Source: Prochlorococcus sp. AG-363-M21 (GTDB lineage Bacteria > Cyanobacteriota > Cyanobacteriia > PCC-6307 > Cyanobiaceae). Taken from it: DNA of 53,306 nt. Positions 38,214 to 48,145 of this stretch are shown piece after piece. The stretch is from positions 1-53,306 of the forward strand of contig QCFU01000010.1 of the NCBI GenBank assembly GCA_003278305.1, read 5' to 3'. The translations under genes and the position numbers were made by a program. Position 1 is the first letter of the stretch. Every line of letters begins with the position of its first letter. The notes beneath the pieces are model-generated. The model was not told the DNA's origin. It saw only the letters and a list, made by a program, of their open reading frames with translations, and ran no database searches.

Positions 38214-39818
38214 ATGTCGAGTTCTTTAGGGGATGTTTTAAATATTCAAGACTTAAAGGTGCGCTATCCAAATAGTAGAAAATGGGTTCTGAATGGGTTC
38301 AATTTGAATATCTCAGCTGGTGAAAGACTAGCTTTGATTGGAAGCTCAGGGTCTGGCAAAAGTACTGTTGCAAAGGCTTTGATGCAGATTTTGCCTTCTG
38401 GGAGTCGATGTGAGGGCCAATTACTTTTAATTGGCAAAGAACTTTTGAATTTGAATGATCTTGAATTAGAAAAAGCTAGAGGGGAATTGCTTGGATTGGT
38501 TTTTCAAGACCCTATGACAAGGCTCAACCCATTGATGACCATTGGAGATCATTTGCTTGACACACTAAAAGCGCATAACAGCAGGCAAACTTCTTTAAGC
38601 CTGAGAGCTCGTGCAGAAGAATTATTGGAAAAAGTGGGATTAAACCCAGCACGTTTTGATGCGTATCCCCATGAATTTAGTGGTGGAATGCGTCAACGCG
38701 TTGCTATTGCTTTAGCTATTGCCTTAAACCCACCATTAATAATTGCTGATGAACCTACTTCGAGTCTTGATGTTGCAGTTGCTAATCAAGTAATGAGTGA
38801 ATTAAGTCGCCTTTGTGATGAATTAGGGAGCTCACTCTTGTTAATTAGTCATGATCTTGCCCTTGCGTCTAGATGGTGTCAACGCATGGCAATAATACAA
38901 GAAGGGGCTGTTATTGAGGAAGGCTATACGAATGATGTCCTTGGCAGTCCTAAATCATTTCTTGGTAAAAGATTGGTAGCTGCTGCTAAAGCAATAGAAG
39001 CAAAAGCAGAGAACGAAACGTCAAATTCAGAAGTTATTTTAGAAGTTGATAGATTGCGTTGCTGGTATTCTGTTGGCAATATGCCTTGGGAAATTAATTG
39101 GATTAAAGCGATTAATGAAGTAAGCTTTTCTCTTCGTTTTGGTGAAACGCTAGGTTTAGTAGGTGTTTCTGGGTGTGGAAAAAGTACTTTAAGCAGAGCA
39201 CTTTTAGGGTTATTACCCATTAGAGGAGGGGAGGTTAAACTTCTTGGTAAAACTTTGATTAATTCAACTAAAAAATTTAATCAAAAATCTAAGCAATTGA
39301 TGCAAATGGTTTTCCAAGATCCCTTTGCATCTTTAAATCCCAAGATGACTGTTTTAGAGATTGTTTCTGATCCAATTTTGATTCATCAACTATCTACTTA
39401 TGCCAAAGCCAAAGAAAAAACAAGGCGATTAATTGAACAAGTTGGATTAATGCCTCCTGAAGACTTTCTTAATCGTATGCCTAATCAACTTTCAGGAGGG
39501 CAACAGCAAAGGGTCGCAATTGCTCGAGCACTAGCATTAAACCCTAAAGTTCTAATTTGTGATGAAAGCGTAAGTATGTTAGATGCTGAAGTTCAAGGAG
39601 AGATTTTGACATTGTTACGCTCCTTGCAAAGAAAACTTGGTTTGGCGATACTATTTATTACGCATGATTTATCTGTAGCTCATAGCTTTTGTGAGAGAAT
39701 TATTGTTTTAGATCAAGGTAAGATTATTGAAGAAGGTTTGGCAAATCAAGTTTTCACTAAACCCGCTTCACCAGTATCTAGAAAGTTGGTAAGAGCTTGT
39801 CCAAGGATAACAACCTAG
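38214..39818 (+). CDS. Fused double-ATPase ABC transporter protein (Dpp/Opp/Yej type)
   Basis: Two complete ABC domains in one 534-residue chain. Domain 1: Walker A 'GSSGSGKST' (43-51), signature 'FSGGMRQRVAIA', Walker B 'LIIADEPTSSLDVA'. Domain 2: Walker A 'GVSGCGKST', signature 'LSGGQQQRVAIA', Walker B 'VLICDESVSMLDAE'. This resembles YejF/DppDF ATPases for peptide or nickel uptake. No permease or binding protein is next to it, so its partners are elsewhere. ATG at 38214 preferred to TTG at 38202. Confidence 0.9.
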   Translation: MSSSLGDVLNIQDLKVRYPNSRKWVLNGFNLNISAGERLALIGSSGSGKSTVAKALMQILPSGSRCEGQLLLIGKELLNLNDLELEKARGELLGLVFQDPMTRLNPLMTIGDHLLDTLKAHNSRQTSLSLRARAEELLEKVGLNPARFDAYPHEFSGGMRQRVAIALAIALNPPLIIADEPTSSLDVAVANQVMSELSRLCDELGSSLLLISHDLALASRWCQRMAIIQEGAVIEEGYTNDVLGSPKSFLGKRLVAAAKAIEAKAENETSNSEVILEVDRLRCWYSVGNMPWEINWIKAINEVSFSLRFGETLGLVGVSGCGKSTLSRALLGLLPIRGGEVKLLGKTLINSTKKFNQKSKQLMQMVFQDPFASLNPKMTVLEIVSDPILIHQLSTYAKAKEKTRRLIEQVGLMPPEDFLNRMPNQLSGGQQQRVAIARALALNPKVLICDESVSMLDAEVQGEILTLLRSLQRKLGLAILFITHDLSVAHSFCERIIVLDQGKIIEEGLANQVFTKPASPVSRKLVRACPRITT

Positions 39819-39825
39819 AGTTGCT

Positions 39826-40791
39826 CTATTGTGCTCGTAAAACTTTTAATAAGCTATGAAATGTCTTAGGCATGGGTGCCTGGAAAACCATTTTTCTATT
39901 ATCACTTGGATGGTTTAATCCAAGCTGAATCGCATGCAATACTTGTCCACTTAGTCTAATAGGCAGTTTTCGGCATCTACTGTAGGTTTGATCTCCTAAG
40001 ATAGGATGGCCAAAATGCGCACAATGAACTCGAATTTGATGAGTTCTACCTGTATCTAACTTGAAACCCAGCAGTGAGTAATCTCCGAGTCTTTCTTTTA
40101 ACTCCCAATGTGTGCATGCATATCTACCTAATTCATCTTTAACTACAGAATATTTTTTTCTGTCAACAGGATGTCTACCTATAGAGCCAATGATTGAACC
40201 TTTGTCTCCCTTGGGAACACCATGAACAATTGCTATATACTCTCTTGAGGCAATTCTTTTTTGAATTTGTTTTTGGAGATTTATCAATGACTCTTGAGTT
40301 TTTGCAATGACGATACAACCAGTAGTATCTTTATCTAAACGGTGAACGATGCCTGGCCTGAGCTTCCCATTAATGCCGGGCAAGTCAGAGCAGTGGTTCA
40401 ATAAGCCATTAACAAGAGTCCCAGTCTTATTGCCAGGAGCAGGATGTACAGCTATTCCAGCTTCTTTATTTATTACGATTAAATATTCATCTTCATAAAG
40501 CACCTCGAGCTTCATATCTTCTGGCTGTAAATATGGGAGTGGTTCGGGTGGTGGAAGCCATAGGAGTATTACATCTCCTTCTCTAAGTGGAGTTTTTGCT
40601 TTTGCAAAGATCCCATTAACTTTGACGAATCTATCATTAATAAATTTTTGAATTCTTGCCCGACTTTGTTCTGGTCGCTGGCTTACAAGCCATCGATCAA
40701 GTCGCATTGGCAGGGGCTTACTGTAATGCATAGTAATTAACTCGCCCGTGCCTTCCCCAAAGTCTTTATGTTTAAGAGATGTATCTGTCAT
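39826..40791 (-). CDS. rluD: 23S rRNA pseudouridine synthase, RluD family
   Basis: N-terminal S4-type domain ('MRLDRWLVSQRPEQSRARIQKFI') followed by the catalytic 'GIVHRLDKDTTGCIVIAKT', with catalytic Asp in HRLDKDTTG, and 'FKLDTGRTHQIRVHCAHFGHPILGD'. 321 residues. RluD-type enzymes isomerise uridines in helix 69 of 23S rRNA; other RluA-family targets are possible. Overlaps rbgA by four bases (ATGA). Confidence 0.9.
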   Translation of the reverse strand: MTDTSLKHKDFGEGTGELITMHYSKPLPMRLDRWLVSQRPEQSRARIQKFINDRFVKVNGIFAKAKTPLREGDVILLWLPPPEPLPYLQPEDMKLEVLYEDEYLIVINKEAGIAVHPAPGNKTGTLVNGLLNHCSDLPGINGKLRPGIVHRLDKDTTGCIVIAKTQESLINLQKQIQKRIASREYIAIVHGVPKGDKGSIIGSIGRHPVDRKKYSVVKDELGRYACTHWELKERLGDYSLLGFKLDTGRTHQIRVHCAHFGHPILGDQTYSRCRKLPIRLSGQVLHAIQLGLNHPSDNRKMVFQAPMPKTFHSLLKVLRAQ

Positions 40792-41651
40792 AGTGGAATA
40801 TCAAGTGTAATACGACCTAATAGTGATTTGCGAAAATCATCTAGTATTCTTTGAGACATTCTTCTTATATTCTTAGACGTATGTAGACTTGCTGCATTCT
40901 CAAGCCATGTATGAGGAGTACTATTACTTTCTTCAAAACTAATTCGGTATCTTTGCTCAATTGACTCTTTCAGTAATTGTCTATTGTTTTGTTCTAAAGT
41001 ATTAATCATTTGCAGAAAAGCTATGGCTATTTGTTCAACGTCATATGCCCCTTCACCAATATCGTCACATATTGCCAGCTTAATTGCAGCTTGTTGATCT
41101 TCTATGAAAGGAGGTAGCACACCAGGAGCATCCAAAAGGTCGATTTTTGGATCAATTCTTACCCACCTTAAAGATCTTGTTACTCCCGCACGGCGTGAAC
41201 TTGAGACGACCTTTTTTTGAGTTAATCGATTGATCAGAGCAGATTTTCCAACATTTGGAAATCCAAGTAATAAGGCTCTAACAGCTCTTGTGCGCATTCC
41301 TCTCAGTTTACGGCGATCATTCAGCTCTTTGCCTAGTGCTATTGAAGCATCTTTTAATTCACTAACGCCATCACCATTTTTAGCATTGCACCATAATGTT
41401 TGCTGCCCATGTTTATCAAACCACTTTTTCCATGCACGAATGTTCTTTTCATGAATCATATCTTTTCTATTAATTACTAATAAATGCTTTTTATTTTGTA
41501 TCCATTTGCTTAAGTGTGGATGGGATGTAGAAATTGGAATTCTTGAATCCCTTACTTCTACAACTAAATCTACTTTATGTAGACTTTCACTTAGGAGCTT
41601 TTCAGCTTTTGCAATGTGGCCAGGATACCACTGAATAATATTTGTGCTCAC
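40788..41651 (-). CDS. rbgA: Ribosome biogenesis GTPase A (YlqF)
   Basis: Circularly permuted GTPase that helps assemble the 50S subunit. Order of motifs: 'WYPGHIAKAEK', G4 'VINRKDMI', G5-like 'NAKNGDG', then G1 'GFPNVGKSALINRL' and G3 'LLDAPGVLPP'. C-terminal helical domain to 287 residues. Start is a GTG at 41651. Coupled to rluD, so both genes serve large-subunit maturation. Confidence 0.93.
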   Translation of the reverse strand: MSTNIIQWYPGHIAKAEKLLSESLHKVDLVVEVRDSRIPISTSHPHLSKWIQNKKHLLVINRKDMIHEKNIRAWKKWFDKHGQQTLWCNAKNGDGVSELKDASIALGKELNDRRKLRGMRTRAVRALLLGFPNVGKSALINRLTQKKVVSSSRRAGVTRSLRWVRIDPKIDLLDAPGVLPPFIEDQQAAIKLAICDDIGEGAYDVEQIAIAFLQMINTLEQNNRQLLKESIEQRYRISFEESNSTPHTWLENAASLHTSKNIRRMSQRILDDFRKSLLGRITLDIPL

Positions 41652-42151
41652 GGAACTATTATGTGATAATAGTTTTTAAGCTTATGATTGTTAAATGAGT
41701 TACTCATAATCGCATTGCACTTTTTGAGTTTGTAGATGGGAGCCACTGCTTTCAAGGTTTATATGTATTACAAGATTATCAAGAATCAGTTCTTCAAAGT
41801 TTGATCTTTGGACAAATATATTGAGAGGAAATGATTTTTTTGTTTTTTGATTCCAGTCAGATTGCATAATTTCTTTTGTTTCTTTGGATTGCCCTTGATA
41901 AACATCTTTAAAGCTTTAGTTACGACATTTATATCAATCTTAAATGAATGAACGATTGCGTTGTTCTTTGCGTTGCTTGCTTAATTTTGAGTGTCTGGGG
42001 TTGTTCTAGAGGATTCATTGACCATTTTTAATAAAACTTGGTGTTTGTTTTGATCTAGACCATGTTCAGATACTATCTCTGGCTCAAATTATGACCATTC
42101 GTCCATTCCTCAGGTTAGTGTCAAGCCCGTTTGTATTTATGGCGGCTTAGC
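41652..42151. other. 500-base gap between rbgA and pgk
   Basis: The longest gene-poor stretch in the window. It should hold the promoters of rbgA (minus) and pgk (plus). I see no tRNA, known small RNA or strong hairpin. It has a 55-codon minus-strand ORF (listed separately) and a 27-codon plus-strand ORF at 41948-42031 with a lipoprotein-like end. Both are uncertain; decayed coding sequence is an alternative. Confidence 0.7.
41700..41867 (-). CDS. Possible small protein, 55 aa
   Basis: ATG at 41867, stop at 41700. Begins MQSDWNQKTKKSFPLN and has an alternating 'FEELILDNLVIHINLESSG' segment, ending in a polar 'QTQKVQCDYE' tail. The frame stays open 16 further codons upstream without a start codon. 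The Shine-Dalgarno is poor (AAAGAA). It follows the same direction as rbgA, but lies upstream of it by 48 bases. I recognise no family; it may be a genuine small gene, the decayed end of a larger one, or chance. Confidence 0.4.
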   Translation of the reverse strand: MQSDWNQKTKKSFPLNIFVQRSNFEELILDNLVIHINLESSGSHLQTQKVQCDYE

Positions 42152-43360
42152 ATGACAAAGCGTTCTCTTTCTAGTCTCAGCTTAGACGAGCTAAATGGAA
42201 AGCGTGTATTGGTAAGGGTTGACTTTAATGTTCCCATTAATGATCAAGGTTCTATTACTGATGACACACGAATTCGTGCAGCTTTACCAACTATTCAAGA
42301 TTTAGTAGCAAAAAAAGCGAAAGTTATTCTCTCAGCACATTTTGGGAGGCCTAAAGGAACAGTAAATGATGGGATGCGTCTTTCTCCAGTAGCTCATAGA
42401 TTGTCAGAGTTATTAGGCAAACCAGTGACTAAGACGGATAGTTGCATTGGTCCTGATGCAGAAGAAAAGGTTAATGCTATGAATAATGGAGACGTTGTTT
42501 TATTAGAAAATGTTCGCTTTATCCCTGGCGAAGAAAAGAATGATAAAGATTTTGCAAGGCAATTAGCATCTCTTGCTGAGGTTTATGTCAATGATGCATT
42601 TGGAGCTGCCCATAGAGCTCATGCATCAACAGAAGGTGTTACTAATTTTTTAAGTCCTAATGTTGCTGGTTATTTGATGGAGAAAGAATTGCAATACTTG
42701 CAAGGGGCAATTGATTCTCCAAAGAGACCTTTGGCTGCAATTGTTGGTGGATCCAAGGTCAGCAGCAAAATAGGAGTCTTAGAATCTTTGATTGATAAAT
42801 GTGACAAGGTTCTTTTAGGAGGAGGGATGATATTTACTTTTTATAAAGCAAGAGGTTTATCTGTAGGTAAAAGTTTGGTTGAAGATGACAAGATTGAATT
42901 AGCTAAGGCTCTTGAAGAAAAGGCTTTATCCAAAGGCGTAGAGTTTCTTCTGCCAACAGATGTTGTGCTTGCTGATAATTTTGCTCCAGACGCAAATAGT
43001 CAGGTTGCTTCAATCACTTCAATTCCTGAAGGTTGGATGGGGTTAGATATTGGACCAGACTCAGCAGAGTCCTTCCAGTCAGCCTTGAGTAATTGCCAAA
43101 CCGTTATATGGAATGGTCCTATGGGCGTTTTTGAATTTGATAAGTTTGCAAAAGGCACTAATTCAATTGCTAATTCTTTGGCTGATTTGAGTCAAAAGGG
43201 CTGTTGCACAATTATTGGTGGTGGTGACTCTGTTGCTGCTGTTGAAAAAGCAGGACTGGCCAGCAAAATGTCCCATATATCAACTGGTGGTGGAGCTAGC
43301 CTTGAATTGCTTGAAGGTAAAGTTCTTCCTGGAGTTGCTGCTCTTGATGATTTAACTTAA
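42152..43360 (+). CDS. pgk: Phosphoglycerate kinase
   Basis: Calvin cycle and glycolytic kinase (3-phosphoglycerate to 1,3-bisphosphoglycerate). '[13 protein letters not shown]', 'SAHFGRPKG' (substrate), '[13 protein letters not shown]', '[12 protein letters not shown]', 'WNGPMGVFE' and '[13 protein letters not shown]' are intact. ATG at 42152 gives 402 residues; the TTG at 42131 was rejected. The 500-base upstream gap may carry a long leader. Confidence 0.97.
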   Translation: MTKRSLSSLSLDELNGKRVLVRVDFNVPINDQGSITDDTRIRAALPTIQDLVAKKAKVILSAHFGRPKGTVNDGMRLSPVAHRLSELLGKPVTKTDSCIGPDAEEKVNAMNNGDVVLLENVRFIPGEEKNDKDFARQLASLAEVYVNDAFGAAHRAHASTEGVTNFLSPNVAGYLMEKELQYLQGAIDSPKRPLAAIVGGSKVSSKIGVLESLIDKCDKVLLGGGMIFTFYKARGLSVGKSLVEDDKIELAKALEEKALSKGVEFLLPTDVVLADNFAPDANSQVASITSIPEGWMGLDIGPDSAESFQSALSNCQTVIWNGPMGVFEFDKFAKGTNSIANSLADLSQKGCCTIIGGGDSVAAVEKAGLASKMSHISTGGGASLELLEGKVLPGVAALDDLT

Positions 43361-43418
43361 GTATTTTTTTAATTTATAAGGTAAAAGGTTTTCAATAGAT
43401 TATTTAGAGAGATTTATT

Positions 43419-44249
43419 TTATAAATCAATGCTTTCAGATTCGGATATTATCCTTACCCTTTTTGTAATGGATATTATTCCATCTGGATGTGCAATTAGA
43501 GCTGCCCATGTTTGAATTCCAGGATTTAAAGGTGCTTTTACTAATTTAAATAAACCACCTGAACCCATTGGCTTAAGTTCTAAACTGTCTTCAAAGATAA
43601 CATTCTTTTGAGAGTCCTCTAAGAGCATTAAACTACCTGCTATTATTGAACTTTCTAGGGGTTTATTGATTATAATATCTATCTCATACCAGCTACCTGT
43701 TAAAGCAGTACTTGGAATCTCTAGCGAGATATCAATTGGTTGATTTGTTGTTTTTAGAATTGAATATTCATCTATGATTTCGTAATTTTTTACTTTCCCT
43801 TCTTTGATATCTAAAGCTAATTTTTGTTTTGCTTCTAGCTTGTATGAATGAAAATCTTTTTTCTTTTGTGCTGTAACTGAAAGTGTCATCACATGACGCT
43901 TGTCTTTTAAAGTGCCTTGAGGCTTGACAACCCATTTCGCATTAGGAAACTCTTGAATAAAGGTTGAAAATTTTTGCTCAATTTCCATTAAAAGGTTTTT
44001 TTCTAAGAATTCAGTTAATTTATTTATATCTCTACTATTCAGCGCTTTTTCTATTGCTCTGCTTAGCTTTCCAATCTTTATATTTGTATTTAATGTAAGA
44101 GATTCGGCAACATCTATATTTAGCATATTTTCTTTATTGGCAGAATTCCTTATATTGTCTTTTGCCTTTATTGGATGATAAGGTAACTCATAAAATGAGA
44201 TGATAGATAAAATTCCTGCATTGAGAATGAGTTTAATTAGATTGCGCAC
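43419..44249 (-). CDS. Exported protein of unknown function
   Basis: 276 residues, GTG start at 44249. A hydrophobic stretch at about 3-19 ('LIKLILNAGILSIISF') with a following polar region suggests export. The middle is helical and charged; the C-terminal part is beta-rich ('WYEIDIIINKPLESSIIAGSLMLLE', 'GGLFKLVKAPLNPGIQTWAALIAHPDG'). I recognise no domain. It is convergent with pgk and divergent from murG by 56 bases, a position suggesting, weakly, an envelope role. Confidence 0.65.
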   Translation of the reverse strand: MRNLIKLILNAGILSIISFYELPYHPIKAKDNIRNSANKENMLNIDVAESLTLNTNIKIGKLSRAIEKALNSRDINKLTEFLEKNLLMEIEQKFSTFIQEFPNAKWVVKPQGTLKDKRHVMTLSVTAQKKKDFHSYKLEAKQKLALDIKEGKVKNYEIIDEYSILKTTNQPIDISLEIPSTALTGSWYEIDIIINKPLESSIIAGSLMLLEDSQKNVIFEDSLELKPMGSGGLFKLVKAPLNPGIQTWAALIAHPDGIISITKRVRIISESESIDL

Positions 44250-44305
44250 TAGTTTGATTTGCTTTACCTATAACTTCAGAGTAGGTAAAAAAAGAAATTA
44301 TTTCT

Positions 44306-45376
44306 ATGCCTAAGTTATTGATCGCTGCAAGTGGTACTGGAGGTCACTTATACCCTGCTCTTGCGATTGCTGATGATTTACCTGAATCTTGGGAGATAAG
44401 TTGGCTAGGTGTTCCCGATCGATTGGAGGTTCAATTAGTACCAAAACAATATGATTTGACTACTATTTCTCTCAAAGGATTAGGGAAAAATGCGTTTAAA
44501 AAACTTGCTCAATTGATTAGGTTTGGTATTGCTACTCTTTTAGTAATACGTTTAATTAAAAGAAAAAATATAGAGATAGTTTTTACAACTGGTGGATATA
44601 TTGCTGTTCCAGCGATACTTGCAGCGAAATATTGCCGAATAAAGGTCATGATTCATGAATCAAATGCATTACCTGGGAAAGCAACTAGGGTTTTTGGAAA
44701 ATTTTGTGATGTGGTTGCATTGGGTTTGGCTCCTGCAATTAAATATTTGCCGAGATGTAAATCTGTGATTACTGGAACACCTGTTAGAAAAGACTTTTTG
44801 CAAAGTCATCAATTACCTGCTTGGGTTCCAAAGAGCTATAGTCCATTAATTGTTGTCATAGGTGGTAGCCAAGGGGCAGTTGGTTTGAATCGAATGATGC
44901 AGAATATTTTGCCAACTTTGCTTGATCAGGGATGTAGGGTTGTCCATATACTTGGCAAAAATGAAGGTTCCAAGATTAAACATCAAAGTTTAGTTGAAAT
45001 AGAATTCACTACTGAGATTCCTGCGTTACTACAACATGCGGATCTGGTTATTAGTCGTGCTGGGGCGGGCACAATTAGTGAATTGGCTATATGTGGTACG
45101 CCTGCAATTTTAGTTCCCTATCCATATGCGGCTGATATGCATCAAGACTACAATGCCAGTTATGCTGCTCAATTTGGGGCAGCCCTAATTGTTCATGAAG
45201 ATAAAGAAAGTAAGCTAATATTGACGAATATATTGGGGCGTTTATTGCCAATATCTCAATCAGTTAGTAGTAGTCAATCTGCCAAACTATTGTCTCAAAT
45301 GAAAAATGGAATGCAAATGCTTGCGCGAAGAGACGCTCATGATCATGTTATTGAGCTTCTTTCCAAGCTTAGTTAA
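44306..45376 (+). CDS. murG: UDP-GlcNAc:lipid I N-acetylglucosaminyltransferase
   Basis: GT28 glycosyltransferase making lipid II for peptidoglycan at the inner face of the membrane. 'IAASGTGGHLYPALAIA' G-loop, 'TTGGYIAVPAILAA', 'IHESNALPGKATR', 'VIGGSQGAVGLNRMM' and 'VISRAGAGTISELAICGTPAILVPYPYAADMHQ' are the family core. 356 residues. Its 3' end overlaps the convergent cobD-like gene by eight bases. Confidence 0.96.
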   Translation: MPKLLIAASGTGGHLYPALAIADDLPESWEISWLGVPDRLEVQLVPKQYDLTTISLKGLGKNAFKKLAQLIRFGIATLLVIRLIKRKNIEIVFTTGGYIAVPAILAAKYCRIKVMIHESNALPGKATRVFGKFCDVVALGLAPAIKYLPRCKSVITGTPVRKDFLQSHQLPAWVPKSYSPLIVVIGGSQGAVGLNRMMQNILPTLLDQGCRVVHILGKNEGSKIKHQSLVEIEFTTEIPALLQHADLVISRAGAGTISELAICGTPAILVPYPYAADMHQDYNASYAAQFGAALIVHEDKESKLILTNILGRLLPISQSVSSSQSAKLLSQMKNGMQMLARRDAHDHVIELLSKLS

Positions 45377-46484
45377 GTATATGCTTCATTTCTTTTATAA
45401 TTCTTTTGTTATCATCTTTTGTCTGGAGACTTATCCTCAGCCAACTCTCGCCTAGTCCTTTAAAAGATCTACAGTCCCTTACTAATATACCTTTCTGAGC
45501 AAGCCTTTCGCGTAAATTAATGAGAGAATTTTTGCTTTGAATTAATTGAAAATTAACAGAACTAGGGTAAGCTTTGATTCCTTTTAAAGTTTGTAGGTTT
45601 ATGTGTAGCCAATGACCATCTTCGAGAATCCATGTTGCTATTTTATTTATTTGATTCTTGATAATGACGTCATTATTCATGATCATTGAACCAATGGCTA
45701 TAGCCATTGCGTTTAATGGCCAGGGGTCTCTTAAGCGTTGCCATTCTTCTAATCGTTCTGAATTGCTTATCACATAACCAAGCCTTAATCCTGCTATTGC
45801 GAATAACTTAGTCATGCTTCTGATAACTATAAGGTTTTTGTGATATGGAACTAGTGGAATTAGCGACTCTTTCTCTCCATTAGGTACTAGAGGAAGAAAT
45901 GCTTCGTCGCATATTACAAGGGTTTGTTTTTTTAGTAGCTTTTCTAGAGAACTACGACTCCATAATTGTCCTGTAGGATTATGTGGATTTGTAATCCATA
46001 TAACATTTAAGTTTGATTGTAGTGGAAATGGCTCAGGGAAGTCTGATCTCCACGTTAGAGGCAGAGATAACTCTTGGTAGCTTGAATTCCAGCATTTCAG
46101 AGCTCTCCTGTAATCTGAAAAGCCTGGTGAAGGTAGTGTGCTGAAGCCATAAGTGGATGCTTCTCGGGCGGCCCATGTAATAAGCTCTGCTGCACCATTG
46201 CCAGGAAGAATCATTGACGGACTTACGTTATGCCACTTGGCAATGGATTCTCTAAGCTTTGAGTGATGGGCATCAGGATAACTCCTCAATTCAATACCAT
46301 TAATTGTTTGGAGTAAACAATCTATAATTTCTTGTGGTTGTTGAAATGGAACTATTGATGCACTGGCATCTAATATATTATTTGGATTAATCCCTAACCT
46401 TGCGGCTTCTTGTATAACATTTCCTCCGTGATATAGCACTTTAGAGTAATTTGTATGTGAAGAATTATCTATGGCTTTTCCCAT
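45369..46484 (-). CDS. CobD-like (threonine-phosphate decarboxylase) PLP enzyme
   Basis: 371-residue fold-type I PLP enzyme of the HisC/CobD group. The N-terminus '[27 protein letters not shown]' is the CobD/CobC signature, not that of HisC. '[10 protein letters not shown]', '[11 protein letters not shown]' and PLP Lys in '[15 protein letters not shown]' are present. CobD makes the aminopropanol arm of (pseudo)cobalamin from threonine phosphate; a histidine role is less likely as a clear hisC lies at 30 kb. It overlaps pyrD by 16 bases. Confidence 0.8.
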   Translation of the reverse strand: MGKAIDNSSHTNYSKVLYHGGNVIQEAARLGINPNNILDASASIVPFQQPQEIIDCLLQTINGIELRSYPDAHHSKLRESIAKWHNVSPSMILPGNGAAELITWAAREASTYGFSTLPSPGFSDYRRALKCWNSSYQELSLPLTWRSDFPEPFPLQSNLNVIWITNPHNPTGQLWSRSSLEKLLKKQTLVICDEAFLPLVPNGEKESLIPLVPYHKNLIVIRSMTKLFAIAGLRLGYVISNSERLEEWQRLRDPWPLNAMAIAIGSMIMNNDVIIKNQINKIATWILEDGHWLHINLQTLKGIKAYPSSVNFQLIQSKNSLINLRERLAQKGILVRDCRSFKGLGESWLRISLQTKDDNKRIIKEMKHILN

Positions 46485-47653
46485 GGTGCATTGCTACCAA
46501 TTGCTTCGGAAATATTTTGAAAGCCATGATGACTAAGTTGATTTGATAAGCCTTTTAATATGTCTGGGACCAATTGTGGGCCTTTAAAGATCCAACCAGT
46601 ATAGATTTGTACAAGAGATGCCCCAGCCACTAATCTCTCCCAAGCATTTTGTGGTGAATCAATTCCCCCTACTCCAATTAATATTATTTTGCTTTCTGTG
46701 TATTTTCTGAGTAGACGTATTACTTCTAATGCTCGTTTGCAAAGAGGTGAACCGCTCAAACCACCATCCTCTTTTGCAAGAGTTTTCCCTGTTTGTGAGA
46801 TAACTCGATTTTCTAACCCCAGCCTATCCATACTTGTATTTACAGCTATTAACCCATCTAATTTTTCATAAAGAGCTAGTTGTGCAATAGTACAAATTGC
46901 TTGATCATTGAGATCAGGTGCAATCTTAACTAATAGAGGAGGACAGTTTTTAACTGACCGAAGACGTTTAATTATGCGTCTTAATTGTTCTGGCTCTTGT
47001 AAGCTTCTTAATCCTGGAGTGTTCGGCGAACTTACATTGATTACGACATAATCGCTGAGCTCTCCAAGTAATTCAAGTGATGTTGCATAATCATCAGGTG
47101 CACTTTCTAATGGTGTTATTTTAGATTTTCCAAGATTGATTCCTAAAATCAATCGATGGTTATTTGCTAGATGAATATTTTGTTTTTTTAAGGTTTTGTT
47201 CATGACAATTGCACCATCATTGTTAAAACCCATTCTGTTTAAAGCAGCTTGTTCTTGTGCAAGACGAAATAACCTTGGCTTTGGATTTCCTGGTTGCGCA
47301 TGCCAGGTAACTGTTCCTAGCTCTGCAAATCCAAAACCAAAGTGATCCCAGATTCCAGCTGCGACTCCATTCTTGTCAAAGCCAGCAGCTAGACCAATTG
47401 GATTTTTGAAATGGCAGTTAAATAACTTTTGTTCCAGTCGATAGTCCTCATACCGTAATTCCTTTTCTAATTGACTAAGTAATTGAGATATTCCTGGCCA
47501 AGTTCTATAAAGGGATAGTTGCTGAAGAGCAGTTAATGAAATCTTTGTTAGGTCTTCAGGATCTATACCATTATCTTTTGAAAGTATTGGTTGGAAAAGG
47601 AATTGATATAGTGATTCGCTTGAAAAATAACTTGGTGATTTCTGTGCACTCAT
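46469..47653 (-). CDS. pyrD: Dihydroorotate dehydrogenase (quinone)
   Basis: Class 2 FMN enzyme of pyrimidine synthesis, using membrane quinone, here probably plastoquinone (inference). N-terminal amphipathic helix region, '[13 protein letters not shown]', '[21 protein letters not shown]', '[10 protein letters not shown]', catalytic Ser in '[12 protein letters not shown]', 'KIAPDL' and '[27 protein letters not shown]'. 394 residues. Two bases after rnhA, overlapping the cobD-like gene downstream. Confidence 0.96.
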   Translation of the reverse strand: MSAQKSPSYFSSESLYQFLFQPILSKDNGIDPEDLTKISLTALQQLSLYRTWPGISQLLSQLEKELRYEDYRLEQKLFNCHFKNPIGLAAGFDKNGVAAGIWDHFGFGFAELGTVTWHAQPGNPKPRLFRLAQEQAALNRMGFNNDGAIVMNKTLKKQNIHLANNHRLILGINLGKSKITPLESAPDDYATSLELLGELSDYVVINVSSPNTPGLRSLQEPEQLRRIIKRLRSVKNCPPLLVKIAPDLNDQAICTIAQLALYEKLDGLIAVNTSMDRLGLENRVISQTGKTLAKEDGGLSGSPLCKRALEVIRLLRKYTESKIILIGVGGIDSPQNAWERLVAGASLVQIYTGWIFKGPQLVPDILKGLSNQLSHHGFQNISEAIGSNAPWEKP

Positions 47654-47655
47654 TC

Positions 47656-48138
47656 TTAGCTATTCTTTGAATTTAGCTTAATCTCAATTTCTTTTGAGAA
47701 GCTCACAGCAATCTTATCGACTCTTTCATTGTCTATATCACCACTATGTCCTTTGACATATTCTAATTTCACATTGTTTAGTCTAGCTTTATCTAAAGCT
47801 TTCCATAGGTCTTGATTTAGTACTGGCTTGCCTGAGGATGTTTTCCAACCTTTCTTTTTCCAATTTTCTACCCAGCTATTCAGTCCATCAATGAGATATT
47901 TGCTGTCTGTTTTTATCTTTATGCTTGGATGAAGAGGCAGGCTTTTGAGTCTTTGGAGAACTTCTAATACTGCTTGAAGTTCCATTCGGTTATTGGTTGT
48001 ATTAGAAGAATAACCACCAAATTCTTCATAGGAACCGTCTTCAAATCTTATTAAAGCTCCCCAGCCTCCAGGACCAGGGTTACCACTACATGCTCCATCT
48101 GTGGCTGCAAGTACAACGAGTGGGGCTGCATTTTTCAT
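47656..48138 (-). CDS. rnhA: Ribonuclease HI
   Basis: Removes RNA from RNA:DNA hybrids. Catalytic acidic set D-E-D-D is present: D14 in '[16 protein letters not shown]', E53 in '[11 protein letters not shown]', D78 in '[11 protein letters not shown]' and the late Asp in '[14 protein letters not shown]'. 160 residues. A strong hairpin (48146-48165) ends seven bases before its ATG, leaving no Shine-Dalgarno space. pyrD follows after two bases. Confidence 0.95.
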   Translation of the reverse strand: MKNAAPLVVLAATDGACSGNPGPGGWGALIRFEDGSYEEFGGYSSNTTNNRMELQAVLEVLQRLKSLPLHPSIKIKTDSKYLIDGLNSWVENWKKKGWKTSSGKPVLNQDLWKALDKARLNNVKLEYVKGHSGDIDNERVDKIAVSFSKEIEIKLNSKNS

Positions 48139-48145
48139 AAGAACT

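Noticed and set aside
41699-41821. Open plus-strand frame of about 40 codons in the rbgA-pgk gap
   Set aside because: It looks protein-like but has no ATG, GTG or TTG near its beginning, and it is opposite the minus-strand ORF that does have an ATG.
43411-43427. AT-only hairpin (GATTTAT-TTT-ATAAATC) after pgk
   Set aside because: No G-C strength, no T-run on either strand and it includes the stop of the convergent gene; probably chance.
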